Assembly (NCBI GenBank): GCA_002371715.1
Contig: DFGF01000006.1
Coordinates: 1 to 20,165, forward strand
DNA: 20,165 nucleotides
Origin: Prevotella sp. UBA3757
Lineage (GTDB): Bacteria; Bacteroidota; Bacteroidia; Bacteroidales; Bacteroidaceae
Direction: 5' to 3'
Both the position numbers and the translations under genes were made by a program. The stretch's first letter is position 1; the number at the start of each line of letters is the position of its first letter. Under the pieces are notes generated by a model. The model saw only the letters and a program-made list of their open reading frames with translations, searched no databases and was not told where the DNA came from. This document shows positions 1 to 7,297 of this stretch, one piece after another.

Positions 1-305
1 AGGGCGTTGATTTCCATCTGGATGTTGTCCTTGGTAATCACGTTCTGCGAGGGGAAGTCATAGACCTGTTCGCGCAGGTCTATCGAGTTCGAGTAGGCGT
101 AGCGTCCGCGTGTCAGCACGACGATCTCCTTGGCACGGTCAATGAAGGGGATAATGATGTTGATACCAGGATTGAGCGTGGCATAGTAGCGGCCCAGACG
201 CTCAATAATCTTGGTTTCCGACTGCGGGATAATCACGAGTGCCATTTTGGCAAACAGTATCACCAGCGCGATGATAACTGCAAGAACAATAGTCATAATA
301 TCCAT
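1..305 (-). CDS. SPFH/Band 7 (stomatin-like) membrane protein, 3' end outside window
   Basis: The first 101 residues are present and the gene runs off the left edge. An N-terminal hydrophobic segment (about residues 3-25) is followed by a typical SPFH opening: IPQSE, ERLGRY, LNPGIN, IPFIDR and later ITKDN are the landmarks of stomatin/QmcA-type proteins. Members of this family form large oligomeric rings or cages on the membrane and act in membrane-domain organisation and protease control. The start ATG at 305 gives the short cytoplasmic tip plus membrane anchor usual in the family. It is the last visible gene of a minus-strand cluster with an NfeD-like gene (1030-1479), the usual genetic partner of SPFH proteins. 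The substrate or client is unknown. The family call is firm. Confidence 0.9.
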   Translation of the reverse strand, partial: MDIMTIVLAVIIALVILFAKMALVIIPQSETKIIERLGRYYATLNPGINIIIPFIDRAKEIVVLTRGRYAYSNSIDLREQVYDFPSQNVITKDNIQMEINA

Positions 306-367
306 TTTTTTTAAGTTATAAATTACTCTGTTTATGTTAGAATCCGACTGCCAGTCGCTTTAACGGC

Positions 368-973
368 TTACTGCCCGGCCTTCAGGTCTTCATAGAAGTG
401 GGCATGGGCAGAATACATATAAGGTACGAGGAACAGGAACCCGATGCCGACGGTGAGCAGCGACAGCAGGAACCAACCTATCATGCTCAGGTCCAGGAGG
501 AAGAGCTGCATCTTGTGGCCGTCCATCATCCGTATGCTCTCACGGATGGCCTCCTCGCCGCTCATTTCGGGATGGTCTTTTAGCAGGAACTCCATCATGG
601 CATACGAGTAGTTCTTGATGATGCCGGGCACGATGAGCAGCAGCGACCATAACAGGACATAGATGCCCTTCAACATTTCGGCCAAGAGGATGCGCACATA
701 CTGGTTGAAGCCGTCGAAGAGGCTGGTGTAGTCGGTGTTCTCCTGTCGGATGAGCCGCAGGAAGAAGACGTAGTAGCCCCAGGCCAGCGGAAAGAGCAGG
801 ATGGTGATGAGTCCTTGGCCGATGACACCAGAAACGGGTTCCAGGAAGAATGATGGTGAACTGCCGCAAATCTCCATGATGCCGAACGTGATGAGCGAGG
901 CTATGGCAGCCTTGGCCCAGTTGCCCTCCAGCGATTGAAGAGCCATGTCCTTGTAGTCAGAAATTGATTTCAT
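368..973 (-). CDS. DUF975 family integral membrane protein
   Basis: This is a 201-aa protein if it starts at the ATG at 973; an in-frame ATG at 1033 would add 20 residues. I prefer 973 because MKSISDYKDMALQSLEGNW is the usual opening of DUF975 proteins and because the extra 20 codons would be read from a low-complexity repeat (974-1010). Visible family features are NWAKA near residue 18, four hydrophobic segments (about 21-38, 53-74, 103-120, 155-185), the VPGIIKNYSYAMM block, EAIRES..MMDGHK, and a C-terminal FYEDL. The biochemical function of the family is unknown. It lies between the nfeD-like and SPFH genes on the same strand, so it is probably co-transcribed and may act with them in the membrane. 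Confidence 0.85.
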   Translation of the reverse strand: MKSISDYKDMALQSLEGNWAKAAIASLITFGIMEICGSSPSFFLEPVSGVIGQGLITILLFPLAWGYYVFFLRLIRQENTDYTSLFDGFNQYVRILLAEMLKGIYVLLWSLLLIVPGIIKNYSYAMMEFLLKDHPEMSGEEAIRESIRMMDGHKMQLFLLDLSMIGWFLLSLLTVGIGFLFLVPYMYSAHAHFYEDLKAGQ

Positions 974-1010
974 GATTTTTGAAGTTTGAAGTTTTAAAGT
1001 TTGAAATTTA
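974..1010. repeat. Degenerate period-7 array (TTTGAAG units)
   Basis: About five units of the type TTTGAAG occur, one of them 8 nt long, filling most of the gap between the stop of the NfeD-like gene (1030-1032) and the preferred start of the DUF975 gene (973). The array is the most degenerate of the five period-7 arrays in this window and the only one that does not carry a stop trinucleotide in every unit on the coding strand. Confidence 0.75.
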
Positions 1011-1029
1011 TGATATGTCTCTGTTTTCG

Positions 1030-1479
1030 TCACAATGTCTCCACGCTGATGACGGTGCTTTCGCGCCCGACGACGCGCACGGTGGTGCCCACGCTGATGT
1101 CCTCTGTGCTGACGGCTCGCCAGAGGTCGCCGTCTATCTGTACGTAGCCCTTCCCTCCGGCCTTGATAGCCTCCGTTACGCGTCCTGTGCGTCCCAGCAG
1201 TGCGTCGGCATTCGACGGCTTATTGGGCTCGTTCTTGTGCAGGTAGCGCAGAGCCACGGGCCTGACGAAAGCTACGCTGAGCAGCGAGAACACGGCGAAC
1301 TGTGCCAATTGCCAGTAGACGTTCAGTCCGATGGCCGCCCCGATGACGGCAAAGACGGCACCGATAGAGAAACAGATGACGAAGAAATCACCCGACGATA
1401 GTTCCAGAATCAGACAGAGCACGGCCACGATGGCCCATACCTGCCACATGTTTGCTAAAAAATACTCTACCATAGTCAT
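1030..1479 (-). CDS. NfeD-like membrane protein (short form)
   Basis: This 149-aa protein has a hydrophobic N-terminal half (segments about 12-30, 36-55 and 58-75) and a soluble C-terminal OB-fold-like domain from about residue 85 (LLGRTGRVTEAI...GYVQIDGDLWRAVS...GTTVRVV). That is the arrangement of short NfeD proteins, which lack the ClpP-like protease domain of the long form. NfeD proteins are membrane partners of SPFH/stomatin proteins, and an SPFH gene lies two genes downstream (1-305), so the assignment is supported by sequence and context. The start could be the ATG at 1479 or the one at 1473 (MTM opening). The stop TGA is at 1030-1032, and a period-7 repeat follows before the DUF975 gene. 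Confidence 0.88.
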   Translation of the reverse strand: MTMVEYFLANMWQVWAIVAVLCLILELSSGDFFVICFSIGAVFAVIGAAIGLNVYWQLAQFAVFSLLSVAFVRPVALRYLHKNEPNKPSNADALLGRTGRVTEAIKAGGKGYVQIDGDLWRAVSTEDISVGTTVRVVGRESTVISVETL

Positions 1480-1511
1480 TTGCTTTTTGTTTATTACTGA
1501 TATCTCATTCT

Positions 1512-1565
1512 CTCAACTCTCAACTGTCAACTCTCAACTGTCAACTCTCAACTGTCAACTGTCAA
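1512..1565. repeat. Period-7 tandem array (CTCAACT/GTCAACT)
   Basis: Nearly eight perfect 7-bp units alternate between CTCAACT and GTCAACT. On the transcribed (minus) strand the unit is AGTTGAG or AGTTGAC. The stop TGA of the upstream gene (1562-1564) is itself supplied by the array. The array occupies most of the gap before the NfeD-like gene. Confidence 0.97.
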
Positions 1566-2074
1566 ATCGACAGGATAAAGTCGTCCCAGTCGCGCGTCGT
1601 ACCCTTCTTGCCAAACACTTTCTGGTAGAGGCGGCTGCGCGTCGATGCCACGCTCTCCTTCGAGTGGGCCGTCAGTGTGGCAATGTCCTTGGGCTGCAGG
1701 CGGATCTTGATGAGCAGGCTGACGTGGTAGTCCTGGTCGCTCATGCGGCAGAGGCCGTACAGCTTGTCGGCAAAGCCCGTGTAGACCGCATTCACCTCCT
1801 CGCCCAGTTCCGTCCAGTCCTCATCGCCCAGGCTGCGCCCTTCGCTGAGGCATTTCTGCAGTCGCTGATAGACCGGCGAGGCGAAGATGTTGCTCACGTC
1901 TCTGGACGGTTTCTCGATGACGGCCATCTTCTGCAGGTCGTGGATGTGGTCCAGCCGGCTTTGCAGCAGTTGTATTTTTCGGCGGCTGTTCTGCAACACC
2001 AATATAAATAAGGTGATGTAGAATACCGTACAGATCATGAGCAGAAACAGCTCTCGGTTTGTGAGTACCATCAT
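1562..2074 (-). CDS. Membrane-anchored coiled-coil protein with C-terminal HTH-like (LuxR-type) domain
   Basis: This 170-aa protein has one N-terminal transmembrane segment (about residues 9-27, LLMICTVFYITLFILVL), then a basic, coiled-coil-like stretch (about 30-48), then a C-terminal part that resembles the last domain of Bacteroidota TPR-containing signalling regulators. The recognisable end is SDQDYHVSLLIKI followed by a helix-turn-helix-like block (KDIATLTAHSKESVASTRSRLYQKVFGK) and a DWDDFI tail. In the large family members this part follows TPR repeats and a transmembrane helix; here the TPR portion is missing, so this is a short version. Role as a DNA-binding or signalling protein is inferred. 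It is the first gene of the minus-strand cluster, behind a good promoter at 2098-2129. Confidence 0.7.
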   Translation of the reverse strand: MMVLTNRELFLLMICTVFYITLFILVLQNSRRKIQLLQSRLDHIHDLQKMAVIEKPSRDVSNIFASPVYQRLQKCLSEGRSLGDEDWTELGEEVNAVYTGFADKLYGLCRMSDQDYHVSLLIKIRLQPKDIATLTAHSKESVASTRSRLYQKVFGKKGTTRDWDDFILSI

Positions 2075-2097
2075 ACGTTTCGTCGTTTTTTCTGATG

Positions 2098-2129
2098 CAA
2101 AGATAATAAATATTTACTGTTTCTGCAAG
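2098..2129 (-). promoter_or_regulatory. Bacteroidota-type promoter for the HTH-like/nfeD/SPFH cluster
   Basis: On the minus strand CTTG (2129-2126) is followed after 20 nt by TATCTTTG (2105-2098), matching the TTTG / TAnnTTTG consensus with one change in the upstream box. It lies about 24 bp upstream of the ATG at 2074. Confidence 0.6.
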
Positions 2130-2160
2130 AAAAAGTGTTTGCAAAAGTTCTCAAACCACG

Positions 2161-2221
2161 TTTTGCGCACTTTTGCGCATCAATTATGCGCCTTTTCGCA
2201 GAAAAATGCTTCATTTTTGCG
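2161..2221. promoter_or_regulatory. Possible operator: TTTTGCGC copies and a GCGCAT/ATGCGC dyad
   Basis: TTTTGCGC occurs at 2161-2168, 2171-2178 and 2214-2221. GCGCAT (2175-2180) and ATGCGC (2186-2191) form a perfect 6-bp inverted repeat around CAATT. The cluster lies between the divergent HTH-like gene and trpS, just upstream of the trpS promoter. The binding factor is unknown; function is inferred from position and symmetry only. Confidence 0.35.
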
Positions 2222-2250
2222 CGTGAATTGATAATTATTTGCTACCTTTG
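2216..2250 (+). promoter_or_regulatory. Probable trpS promoter
   Basis: TACCTTTG at 2243-2250 is a good -7 box. The best upstream candidate is TTTG at 2216-2219, but the 23-nt spacer is longer than the usual 19-21 nt. The transcript would have a leader of about 35 nt. AAGGA (2282-2286) sits just before the ATG at 2291. Confidence 0.55.
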
Positions 2251-2290
2251 CACTCCAAAACAAAGACACAATAGAGAAAACAAGGAAGTA

Positions 2291-3382
2291 ATGGGAAAGA
2301 TTATTTTGACTGGCGACCGTCCTACGGGCAAACTGCACTTGGGACACTATATCGGTTCGCTGCGCCGTCGCGTGGAATTGCAGAATGCCGGCGACTACGA
2401 GAAAATGTTTGTATTCATGGCCGACGTACAGGCCCTGACGGATAATGCCGACAATCCTGAGAAAATCAGGCAGAACATCATTGAGGTGGCACTGGACTAC
2501 CTTTCGGCAGGACTGGACCCAGACCGCTGTACGCTGTTCATCCAGAGCCAGATAACGGAGCTGGCCGAGCTGACGACATACCTGATGAACCTGGTGTCCG
2601 TATCGCGCGTGCAGCGTAACCCTACGGTGAAGACGGAGGTAAAGATGCGTGGCTTCGAGGGCGAGAGCATCCCCTTGGGCTTCTTCTGCTATCCCGTCTC
2701 GCAGGCTGCCGACATCACGCTGTTCAAGGCCACGACGGTGCCTGCCGGCGAGGACCAGGAGCCCATGCTCGAGGTGACGCGCGAACTGGTGCGCCGCTTC
2801 AACCAGACCTATGCCGACGTGCTGGTGGAGCCGAACATCCTGCTGCCCGAGAATCTGACGGCCCGTCGGCTGCCAGGTACGGACGGCAAGGAGAAGATGT
2901 CGAAGTCGCTGGGCAACTGCATCTACCTCTCTGACGATGCCGACACCGTCTGGCAGAAGGTGCGCTCGATGTATACTGACCCGACGCACGTCAACCTGAA
3001 CGACCCGGGCCACGTCGAAGGCAATGCCGTGTTTACGTATCTCGATGCCTTCTCGCGTCCGGAGCACTTCGCACAGTACTGGCCTGACTACCAGAACCTG
3101 GACGAGCTGAAGGAGCACTATCAGCGCGGTGGACTGGGCGACATGAAGTGCAAGAAGTTCCTGAACCAGATTCTGAACGAGTTCCTGGAGCCCATGCGCC
3201 AGCGTCGTCATGAGTTCGAACAGGACATTCCCGAAATCTATAACATCCTGAAGAAGGGTACCGAGAAGGCCCGCGAGACGGCTGCCCAGACCATGGATGA
3301 GGTGCGTCGCGCCATGCGCATCAACTACTTCGATGACGAGGAACTGATACGCAGTCAGGCCGAGCGCTTCCGCGACAAGTAG
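2291..3382 (+). CDS. trpS: Tryptophan--tRNA ligase
   Basis: This 363-aa cytoplasmic class I aminoacyl-tRNA synthetase activates tryptophan with ATP and charges tRNA-Trp. The class I signatures are clear: the HIGH-type motif in TGKLHLGHYIG (about residues 12-22) and KMSKS (202-206, inside LPGTDGKEKMSKSLGN). The middle part (RNPTVKTEV, YPVSQAADI, VPAGEDQEPMLE) is the usual TrpS tryptophan-binding core. The open frame extends 52 codons upstream, but the ATG at 2291 is chosen because MGKIILTGDRPTGKLHLG is the family N-terminus, AAGGA lies 4 nt upstream, and the promoter -7 box at 2243-2250 lies inside the extension. Length is slightly above E. coli TrpS and normal for Bacteroidales. The last 28 bp overlap a convergent gene. 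Confidence 0.97.
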   Translation: MGKIILTGDRPTGKLHLGHYIGSLRRRVELQNAGDYEKMFVFMADVQALTDNADNPEKIRQNIIEVALDYLSAGLDPDRCTLFIQSQITELAELTTYLMNLVSVSRVQRNPTVKTEVKMRGFEGESIPLGFFCYPVSQAADITLFKATTVPAGEDQEPMLEVTRELVRRFNQTYADVLVEPNILLPENLTARRLPGTDGKEKMSKSLGNCIYLSDDADTVWQKVRSMYTDPTHVNLNDPGHVEGNAVFTYLDAFSRPEHFAQYWPDYQNLDELKEHYQRGGLGDMKCKKFLNQILNEFLEPMRQRRHEFEQDIPEIYNILKKGTEKARETAAQTMDEVRRAMRINYFDDEELIRSQAERFRDK

Positions 3383-3807
3383 ACCTGCCTCCGCTCCTCG
3401 AGCGACATACGAGCATAGCGGCGCCACTCGGTGGTGCCGCTTTTCTTGTCGTCCAGGTAGTGCAGGTCGTACATGTGGCCGTAGGCCTCCAGTTCAAAGG
3501 GGTTCAGCTGGTAGCCGGCATTCCTCAGCCGTCGGCTGGCGGGCAGTGCGCGTAGCCAGTACCAGCCGTAGCGCACGTAGAACAGCAGCCATGAGTCATG
3601 GCAGGCGCGGGCTTGGTAGAGGTGAATCATCTCATGGTTTTTCATGGAGCCGAAGCGCCCATTGAACGCTTCGGCCTCCTGTTCGTCGGGGGTGATGATG
3701 TGGCCGAAGAAGGTCAGACCGTCGTAGCCCCTGCGAATCCAGCGGGGCATGGCCACGGCCCGCATGTCGTCCTGGCGGCTGGGACGCGGTGCGCGGAGCA
3801 TCATCAT
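3355..3807 (-). CDS. HExxH-motif protein, putative zinc-dependent hydrolase
   Basis: The product has 150 residues from the ATG at 3807. A GTG at 3837 would add ten residues, and an ATG at 3765 would remove fourteen. The only functional landmark is NHEMIHLYQ: His58-Glu59-x-x-His62 is a classical zinc-metallopeptidase motif, with acidic residues at 105 and 107 (NPFELEAYGHM) as possible third ligand. Short proteins with this arrangement are known from Bacteroidales but without a described function, and the protein lacks a signal peptide. A hydrophobic aromatic stretch (WLLFYVRYGWYWL, about 73-85) could touch the membrane. It converges on trpS with a 28-bp overlap (3355-3382), so the C-terminal ERRQVYLSRKRSA end is antisense to the trpS end. 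Function is not assigned beyond the motif. Confidence 0.72.
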   Translation of the reverse strand: MMMLRAPRPSRQDDMRAVAMPRWIRRGYDGLTFFGHIITPDEQEAEAFNGRFGSMKNHEMIHLYQARACHDSWLLFYVRYGWYWLRALPASRRLRNAGYQLNPFELEAYGHMYDLHYLDDKKSGTTEWRRYARMSLEERRQVYLSRKRSA

Positions 3808-3858
3808 CAGAATATTCACAATTCTTTCACTTCTCACTTAAAAGTGTTGCGGTAGCAA

Positions 3859-3890
3859 ACTCTACACTCTGCACTCTACACTCTACACTA
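3859..3890. repeat. Period-7 tandem array (ACTCTAC)
   Basis: Four 7-bp units (ACTCTAC, with one ACTCTGC) plus a partial unit directly abut the stop codon of the MetY-type gene (3891-3893). On the transcribed strand the unit reads GTAGAGT, containing TAG. Confidence 0.93.
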
Positions 3891-5177
3891 TTATAGTTTA
3901 TCCAGTGCCTGACGGATGTCGGCCAGGATGTCGTCGCAATCCTCGATGCCCACGGAGAGTCGGATCAGGTCGGGGGCCACGCCGGCTTCGCGCAGCTGCT
4001 CGTCGCTCAGTTGGCGATGGGTATGGCTGGCCGGGTGCAGCACGCAGGTGCGGGCGTCGGCCACGTGGGTGACGATGGCTATCATCTGCAGTGAGTCCAT
4101 GAAGCGGATGGCGGTCTCGCGTGTACCTTTCAATCCGAAGGCTATGACGCCGCACGAGCCGTTGGGCAAGTACTTCTGAGCCAGCTCATGGTTGGGGTCG
4201 GAGGGCAGTCCGCTGTAGTGTACCCAGCTGACGCGCTCGTCCTGCTCCAGGAATTCGGCCACGCGCTGGGCGTTCTCGCAGTGGCGTGGCACGCGCAGGT
4301 GCAGCGTCTCAAGTCCGATGTTCAGCAGGAACGAGTTCTGCGGTGCGGGTATGGAGCCCAGGTCGCGCATCAGCTGTGCCACGAGCTTGGTGGTGTAGCC
4401 CATCTTGCCGAAGGCCTTGGTGTAGGTCAGCCCGTGGTACGAGGCGTCTGGCGTAGTCAGTCCGGGGAACTTGTCGGCATGGGCATCCCAGTCGAAGTTG
4501 CCGCTGTCCACGACGCATCCGCCCACCTGCGTGGCGTGTCCGTCCATGTACTTGGTGGTGGAGTGGGTCACGATGTCGGCACCCCACTCGAAGGGACGGC
4601 AGTTGATGGGCGTGGGGAACGTGTTGTCGACGATTAGGGGCACGCCGTGCTTGTGGGCTATGCGGGCAAACTTCTCGATGTCCAGGATCTGACAGCCGGG
4701 GTTCGAGATGGTCTCGCCAAAGAGGGCCTTGGTGTTCGGACGGAATGCGCGGTCAATCTCCTCCTCCGAGGCCTCCTGCGAGACGAAGGTGCACTCGATG
4801 CCCAGCTTCTTCAAAGTGACACCGAAGAGGTTGTACGTGCCGCCATATATCTCGTTGGACGTCACGAAGTGGTCGCCAGCCTCGCAGATGTTGAACAGGG
4901 CGTAGAAGTTGGCTGCCTGGCCGCTGGAGGTGAGCACGGCGCCTACGCCGCCCTCCAGGGCTGCTATCTTCGAGGCCACGGCATCGTTGGTGGGGTTCTG
5001 CAGTCGGGTGTAGAAGTAGCCCTCCTTCTTCAGGTCGAAGAGGTCGGCCATCTCCTCGGTGTTGTCGTACTTGAACGTGGTGCTCTGGATGATGGGCAGC
5101 ACGCGCGATTCGCCATTCTTGGGTTGCCACCCTGCCTGAACGCAGAGTGTGGCGCGTTTCAGTTTGTTCTCTTTCAT
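3891..5177 (-). CDS. metY: O-acetylhomoserine sulfhydrylase (aminocarboxypropyltransferase)
   Basis: This 428-aa PLP enzyme of the Cys/Met metabolism family makes homocysteine from O-acetylhomoserine and sulfide, the direct sulfhydrylation route to methionine. Key features are YTRLQNPT (about 56-63), SSGQAAN (84-90) at the phosphate-binding loop, D184 in LIVDNTF which holds the pyridine nitrogen, and the Schiff-base lysine K209 in THSTTKYMDGH. The length of about 428 residues and the long insert after the lysine (VDSGNFDWDAHADKFPGLTTPD) fit MetY rather than the ~390-aa MetB/MetC enzymes. The ATG at 5177 gives the normal N-terminus (LKRATLCVQAGW). It lies 43 bp downstream of the ligase gene on the same strand with only a period-7 repeat and AT-rich sequence between, so readthrough from that gene is possible. 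No SAM riboswitch is apparent. Confidence 0.95.
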   Translation of the reverse strand: MKENKLKRATLCVQAGWQPKNGESRVLPIIQSTTFKYDNTEEMADLFDLKKEGYFYTRLQNPTNDAVASKIAALEGGVGAVLTSSGQAANFYALFNICEAGDHFVTSNEIYGGTYNLFGVTLKKLGIECTFVSQEASEEEIDRAFRPNTKALFGETISNPGCQILDIEKFARIAHKHGVPLIVDNTFPTPINCRPFEWGADIVTHSTTKYMDGHATQVGGCVVDSGNFDWDAHADKFPGLTTPDASYHGLTYTKAFGKMGYTTKLVAQLMRDLGSIPAPQNSFLLNIGLETLHLRVPRHCENAQRVAEFLEQDERVSWVHYSGLPSDPNHELAQKYLPNGSCGVIAFGLKGTRETAIRFMDSLQMIAIVTHVADARTCVLHPASHTHRQLSDEQLREAGVAPDLIRLSVGIEDCDDILADIRQALDKL

Positions 5178-5203
5178 TTTTATTGTCGGTTATATTTCAA
5201 GTT

Positions 5204-5233
5204 TTATCAGTCTTCATTTATCATTTGTCATTT
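5204..5233. repeat. Period-7 tandem array (TTATCAT/TTGTCAT)
   Basis: Four imperfect 7-bp units (TTATCAG, TCTTCAT, TTATCAT, TTGTCAT) and a partial one overlap the last codons and the TGA stop of the ligase gene (5221-5223). On the transcribed strand the unit is ATGATAA/ATGACAA, containing TGA and TAA. Confidence 0.85.
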
Positions 5234-7230
5234 AGGCCGAAGGCCGCCATGAACTCATCTTCCGAGATGATGGATATGCCCAGCTGCTGGGCTTTCTTGT
5301 TCTTGCCGGAGGTCGACGTGACGTCATTATTAATAAGGTATGACGTCGACCCGCTCACGGCCGATGCCACCTTGCCGCCCTGCTGCTCGATATAGGCCTT
5401 CAGCTCCGAGCGGTTCTTGAAGTGATGGACGTCGCCGGTGATGACGAATGTCAGCCCCTGGCACCTGTCGCCCGTGGGCGCCAGCTGGGCCTCGCGGACG
5501 GTCAGCCGCTCGCGCAGCCGGCGGTAGCGGCCCATGTTGCCCTCGTTGCGGAACCACAGCACGAATTGCGCCGACTTCTCGGGACCGATGCCGTTGACGT
5601 GGCTGAACACGTCCTCCGGTGCCGTCTGCGTGGCAAAGAGGTCATCGCCTTTCCTCACGGCCTCGCTGACCAGCGCGTCCAGTGGGTAGGCCGACAGCAG
5701 CCGCCGACAGACGTCGAGTCCGCACAGCGGTATGCTGAGGGCAAACAGCAACCGGTGGGCCTCCACCTCGCGGCTGCGGTCTATGCTGCGCATGATGTTC
5801 GTAGCCGACTTCTGGCCGAAGCCCTCCATGTGCGACAGTTCCTGGATGTGGCTGCGCAGGTCGTAGATGTCGGCATACTCGGCTATCCAGCCCAGGTTAA
5901 TGAACTTTGCAAGCGTCTGTTCCGATATGCCGTCAATGTTCATGCCTTCCTTCGATACGAAGCGGGCCAGCTTCTTCAGCTGTTTGGCGGCACAGTCGGC
6001 ATTGGTGCAGCGCAGCGTCTTGGTGCCGCTGGCCTCGCTGACCACCACCTCTGTCGGCGCGTGGCATACGGGGCACGTGGTGGGAATCTGTAGTTCGCCA
6101 GCACGCTGCCTGACGGCTATCACCTTTGGTATAATCTTGTTAGCCTTGATGACGCTCAGCGCCGTGCCCGCGCCGCCTATGCCCAGCCGTTCGCACTCGC
6201 TGATGTTGCACAGCGATGCCCGCCGCACGGTGGTGCCCTCCAGCTCTACCGGCTCGAAGACGGCTACGGGCGAGATGGTCGAGGCGGCACACGACCATTC
6301 CACCTCCTTCAGCACCGTCTCGGCGGCCTCGTCCTGCCACTTGAAGGCCAGTCCGGCGCGCGTGGCGTGGTGGCCCGTCACCGAGCCCGTCTGGGCGTAG
6401 ACCGTGTCGTCGTAGCACACCACGAGGCCGTCGACGGGGTAGGGGTTGCGCTTCGAGGTGACCGCCTCGGTAAATGCGTCTATGCAGTCCTGGACGGCGA
6501 CCTCGTCGGGCTGGCCCACCAGTTGCCGCTCCACGGTCTGGAAGCCCTGACGGTCCAGCCAGTCCATGCGCTGGCCCCAGCTGGTCAGGTCGGCCTCGGT
6601 ATATACTAATGTAAAGGGAATCCACTGGATGTGGCGCGCACGCACCTCGTCGGGGTCCTTCAGCGTCAGCGAGCCCGACGCCAGGTTGCGCGGGTTGGCA
6701 TAGTCCTCGCCGCTCTCCATGACGAAGCGCTCGAAGTCATCGTACGAGATGACGGCCTCGCCGCGAATCACCGTGTGCCCACGGTCGCTGATTTCCTGCG
6801 GAATACCATTGATGCTCTGCGCCAGGTGCGTGATGTTGGTGCCGATGTGGCCGTTGCCGCGTGTCACCACCTTCGTCAGCCGGCCACCGTCGTACGTGGC
6901 CACCAGCGTCAGTCCGTCCAGCTTCCACGATATCCATACCGGTCGGCCCTCGGCCCACCGCACCAGCTCGCCCACCTGCTTCGTCTTGGCCAGCGACAGG
7001 GCGGCAAACTCGTGCGCCTCCTTCTGGCCGGCTATCGTGTCCTCCGAGACGCGCTGGGTCGGCGAATTGGGCAGGGTGGTGCCCGCCTGTTGCTCCAGCC
7101 GCTTGAGTTCGTCGAACCGCTGGTCCCACTCGTAGTCGGTCATCAGTTCCTGCCGCCCGTTGTAGTAGGCCTCCGAGGCCTCGTTCAGCTCCACGATGAG
7201 CTGCTGCATGCGCTGTATTCTCTCGTCCAT
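5221..7230 (-). CDS. NAD-dependent DNA ligase, divergent LigA-like paralogue
   Basis: This 669-aa protein has the LigA layout: N-terminal Ia-like region (DERIQRMQQLIVELNEASEAYY), adenylation domain with nucleotidyl lysine K103 in WKLDG, RGE (157-159), NPRN (179-182), FKW with K298, OB domain, zinc finger (C386, C389, C408, C413), helix-hairpin-helix region (about 460-555) and a C-terminal BRCT domain (about 589-665). It would seal nicks with NAD+. It is not a typical housekeeping LigA: the MLSLDNAF motif is replaced by ALSLAKTK, and the motif-IV lysine that normally follows DGVVI is a cysteine (DGLVVC, C272). A LigA-like second ligase of this type is known to me from gut Firmicutes and other anaerobes, so it may be a paralogue. 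The frame continues to an ATG at 7308, but the promoter (-7 box 7266-7273) lies inside that extension, so 7230 is chosen. Confidence 0.9.
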   Translation of the reverse strand: MDERIQRMQQLIVELNEASEAYYNGRQELMTDYEWDQRFDELKRLEQQAGTTLPNSPTQRVSEDTIAGQKEAHEFAALSLAKTKQVGELVRWAEGRPVWISWKLDGLTLVATYDGGRLTKVVTRGNGHIGTNITHLAQSINGIPQEISDRGHTVIRGEAVISYDDFERFVMESGEDYANPRNLASGSLTLKDPDEVRARHIQWIPFTLVYTEADLTSWGQRMDWLDRQGFQTVERQLVGQPDEVAVQDCIDAFTEAVTSKRNPYPVDGLVVCYDDTVYAQTGSVTGHHATRAGLAFKWQDEAAETVLKEVEWSCAASTISPVAVFEPVELEGTTVRRASLCNISECERLGIGGAGTALSVIKANKIIPKVIAVRQRAGELQIPTTCPVCHAPTEVVVSEASGTKTLRCTNADCAAKQLKKLARFVSKEGMNIDGISEQTLAKFINLGWIAEYADIYDLRSHIQELSHMEGFGQKSATNIMRSIDRSREVEAHRLLFALSIPLCGLDVCRRLLSAYPLDALVSEAVRKGDDLFATQTAPEDVFSHVNGIGPEKSAQFVLWFRNEGNMGRYRRLRERLTVREAQLAPTGDRCQGLTFVITGDVHHFKNRSELKAYIEQQGGKVASAVSGSTSYLINNDVTSTSGKNKKAQQLGISIISEDEFMAAFGLNDK

Positions 7231-7265
7231 CCGTGTTTCGTTGTTTGGGTTTCTGAAATGTCGTG

Positions 7266-7297
7266 CAAAGTTAATCATTTTTTGCCAATGCTCCAAA
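7266..7297 (-). promoter_or_regulatory. Promoter of the ligase gene
   Basis: On the minus strand TTTG (7297-7294) is followed after 20 nt by TAACTTTG (7273-7266), a full consensus match. Transcription would start near 7260, which excludes the upstream in-frame ATG at 7308 and supports the ATG at 7230. Confidence 0.82.

Noticed and set aside
1512..1565. CRISPR array
   Set aside because: Units are 7 bp without spacers and no cas genes are present; it is a simple tandem array.
2180..3427. 415-codon open frame antisense to trpS
   Set aside because: Shadow of a GC-rich gene: trpS on the plus strand has both class I signatures, whereas this frame has no recognisable domain and low-complexity His/Val/Leu composition.
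5178..5203. SAM riboswitch or methionine leader upstream of metY
   Set aside because: Only 43 bp separate metY from the ligase stop, too short for a riboswitch, and no structured motif is visible.
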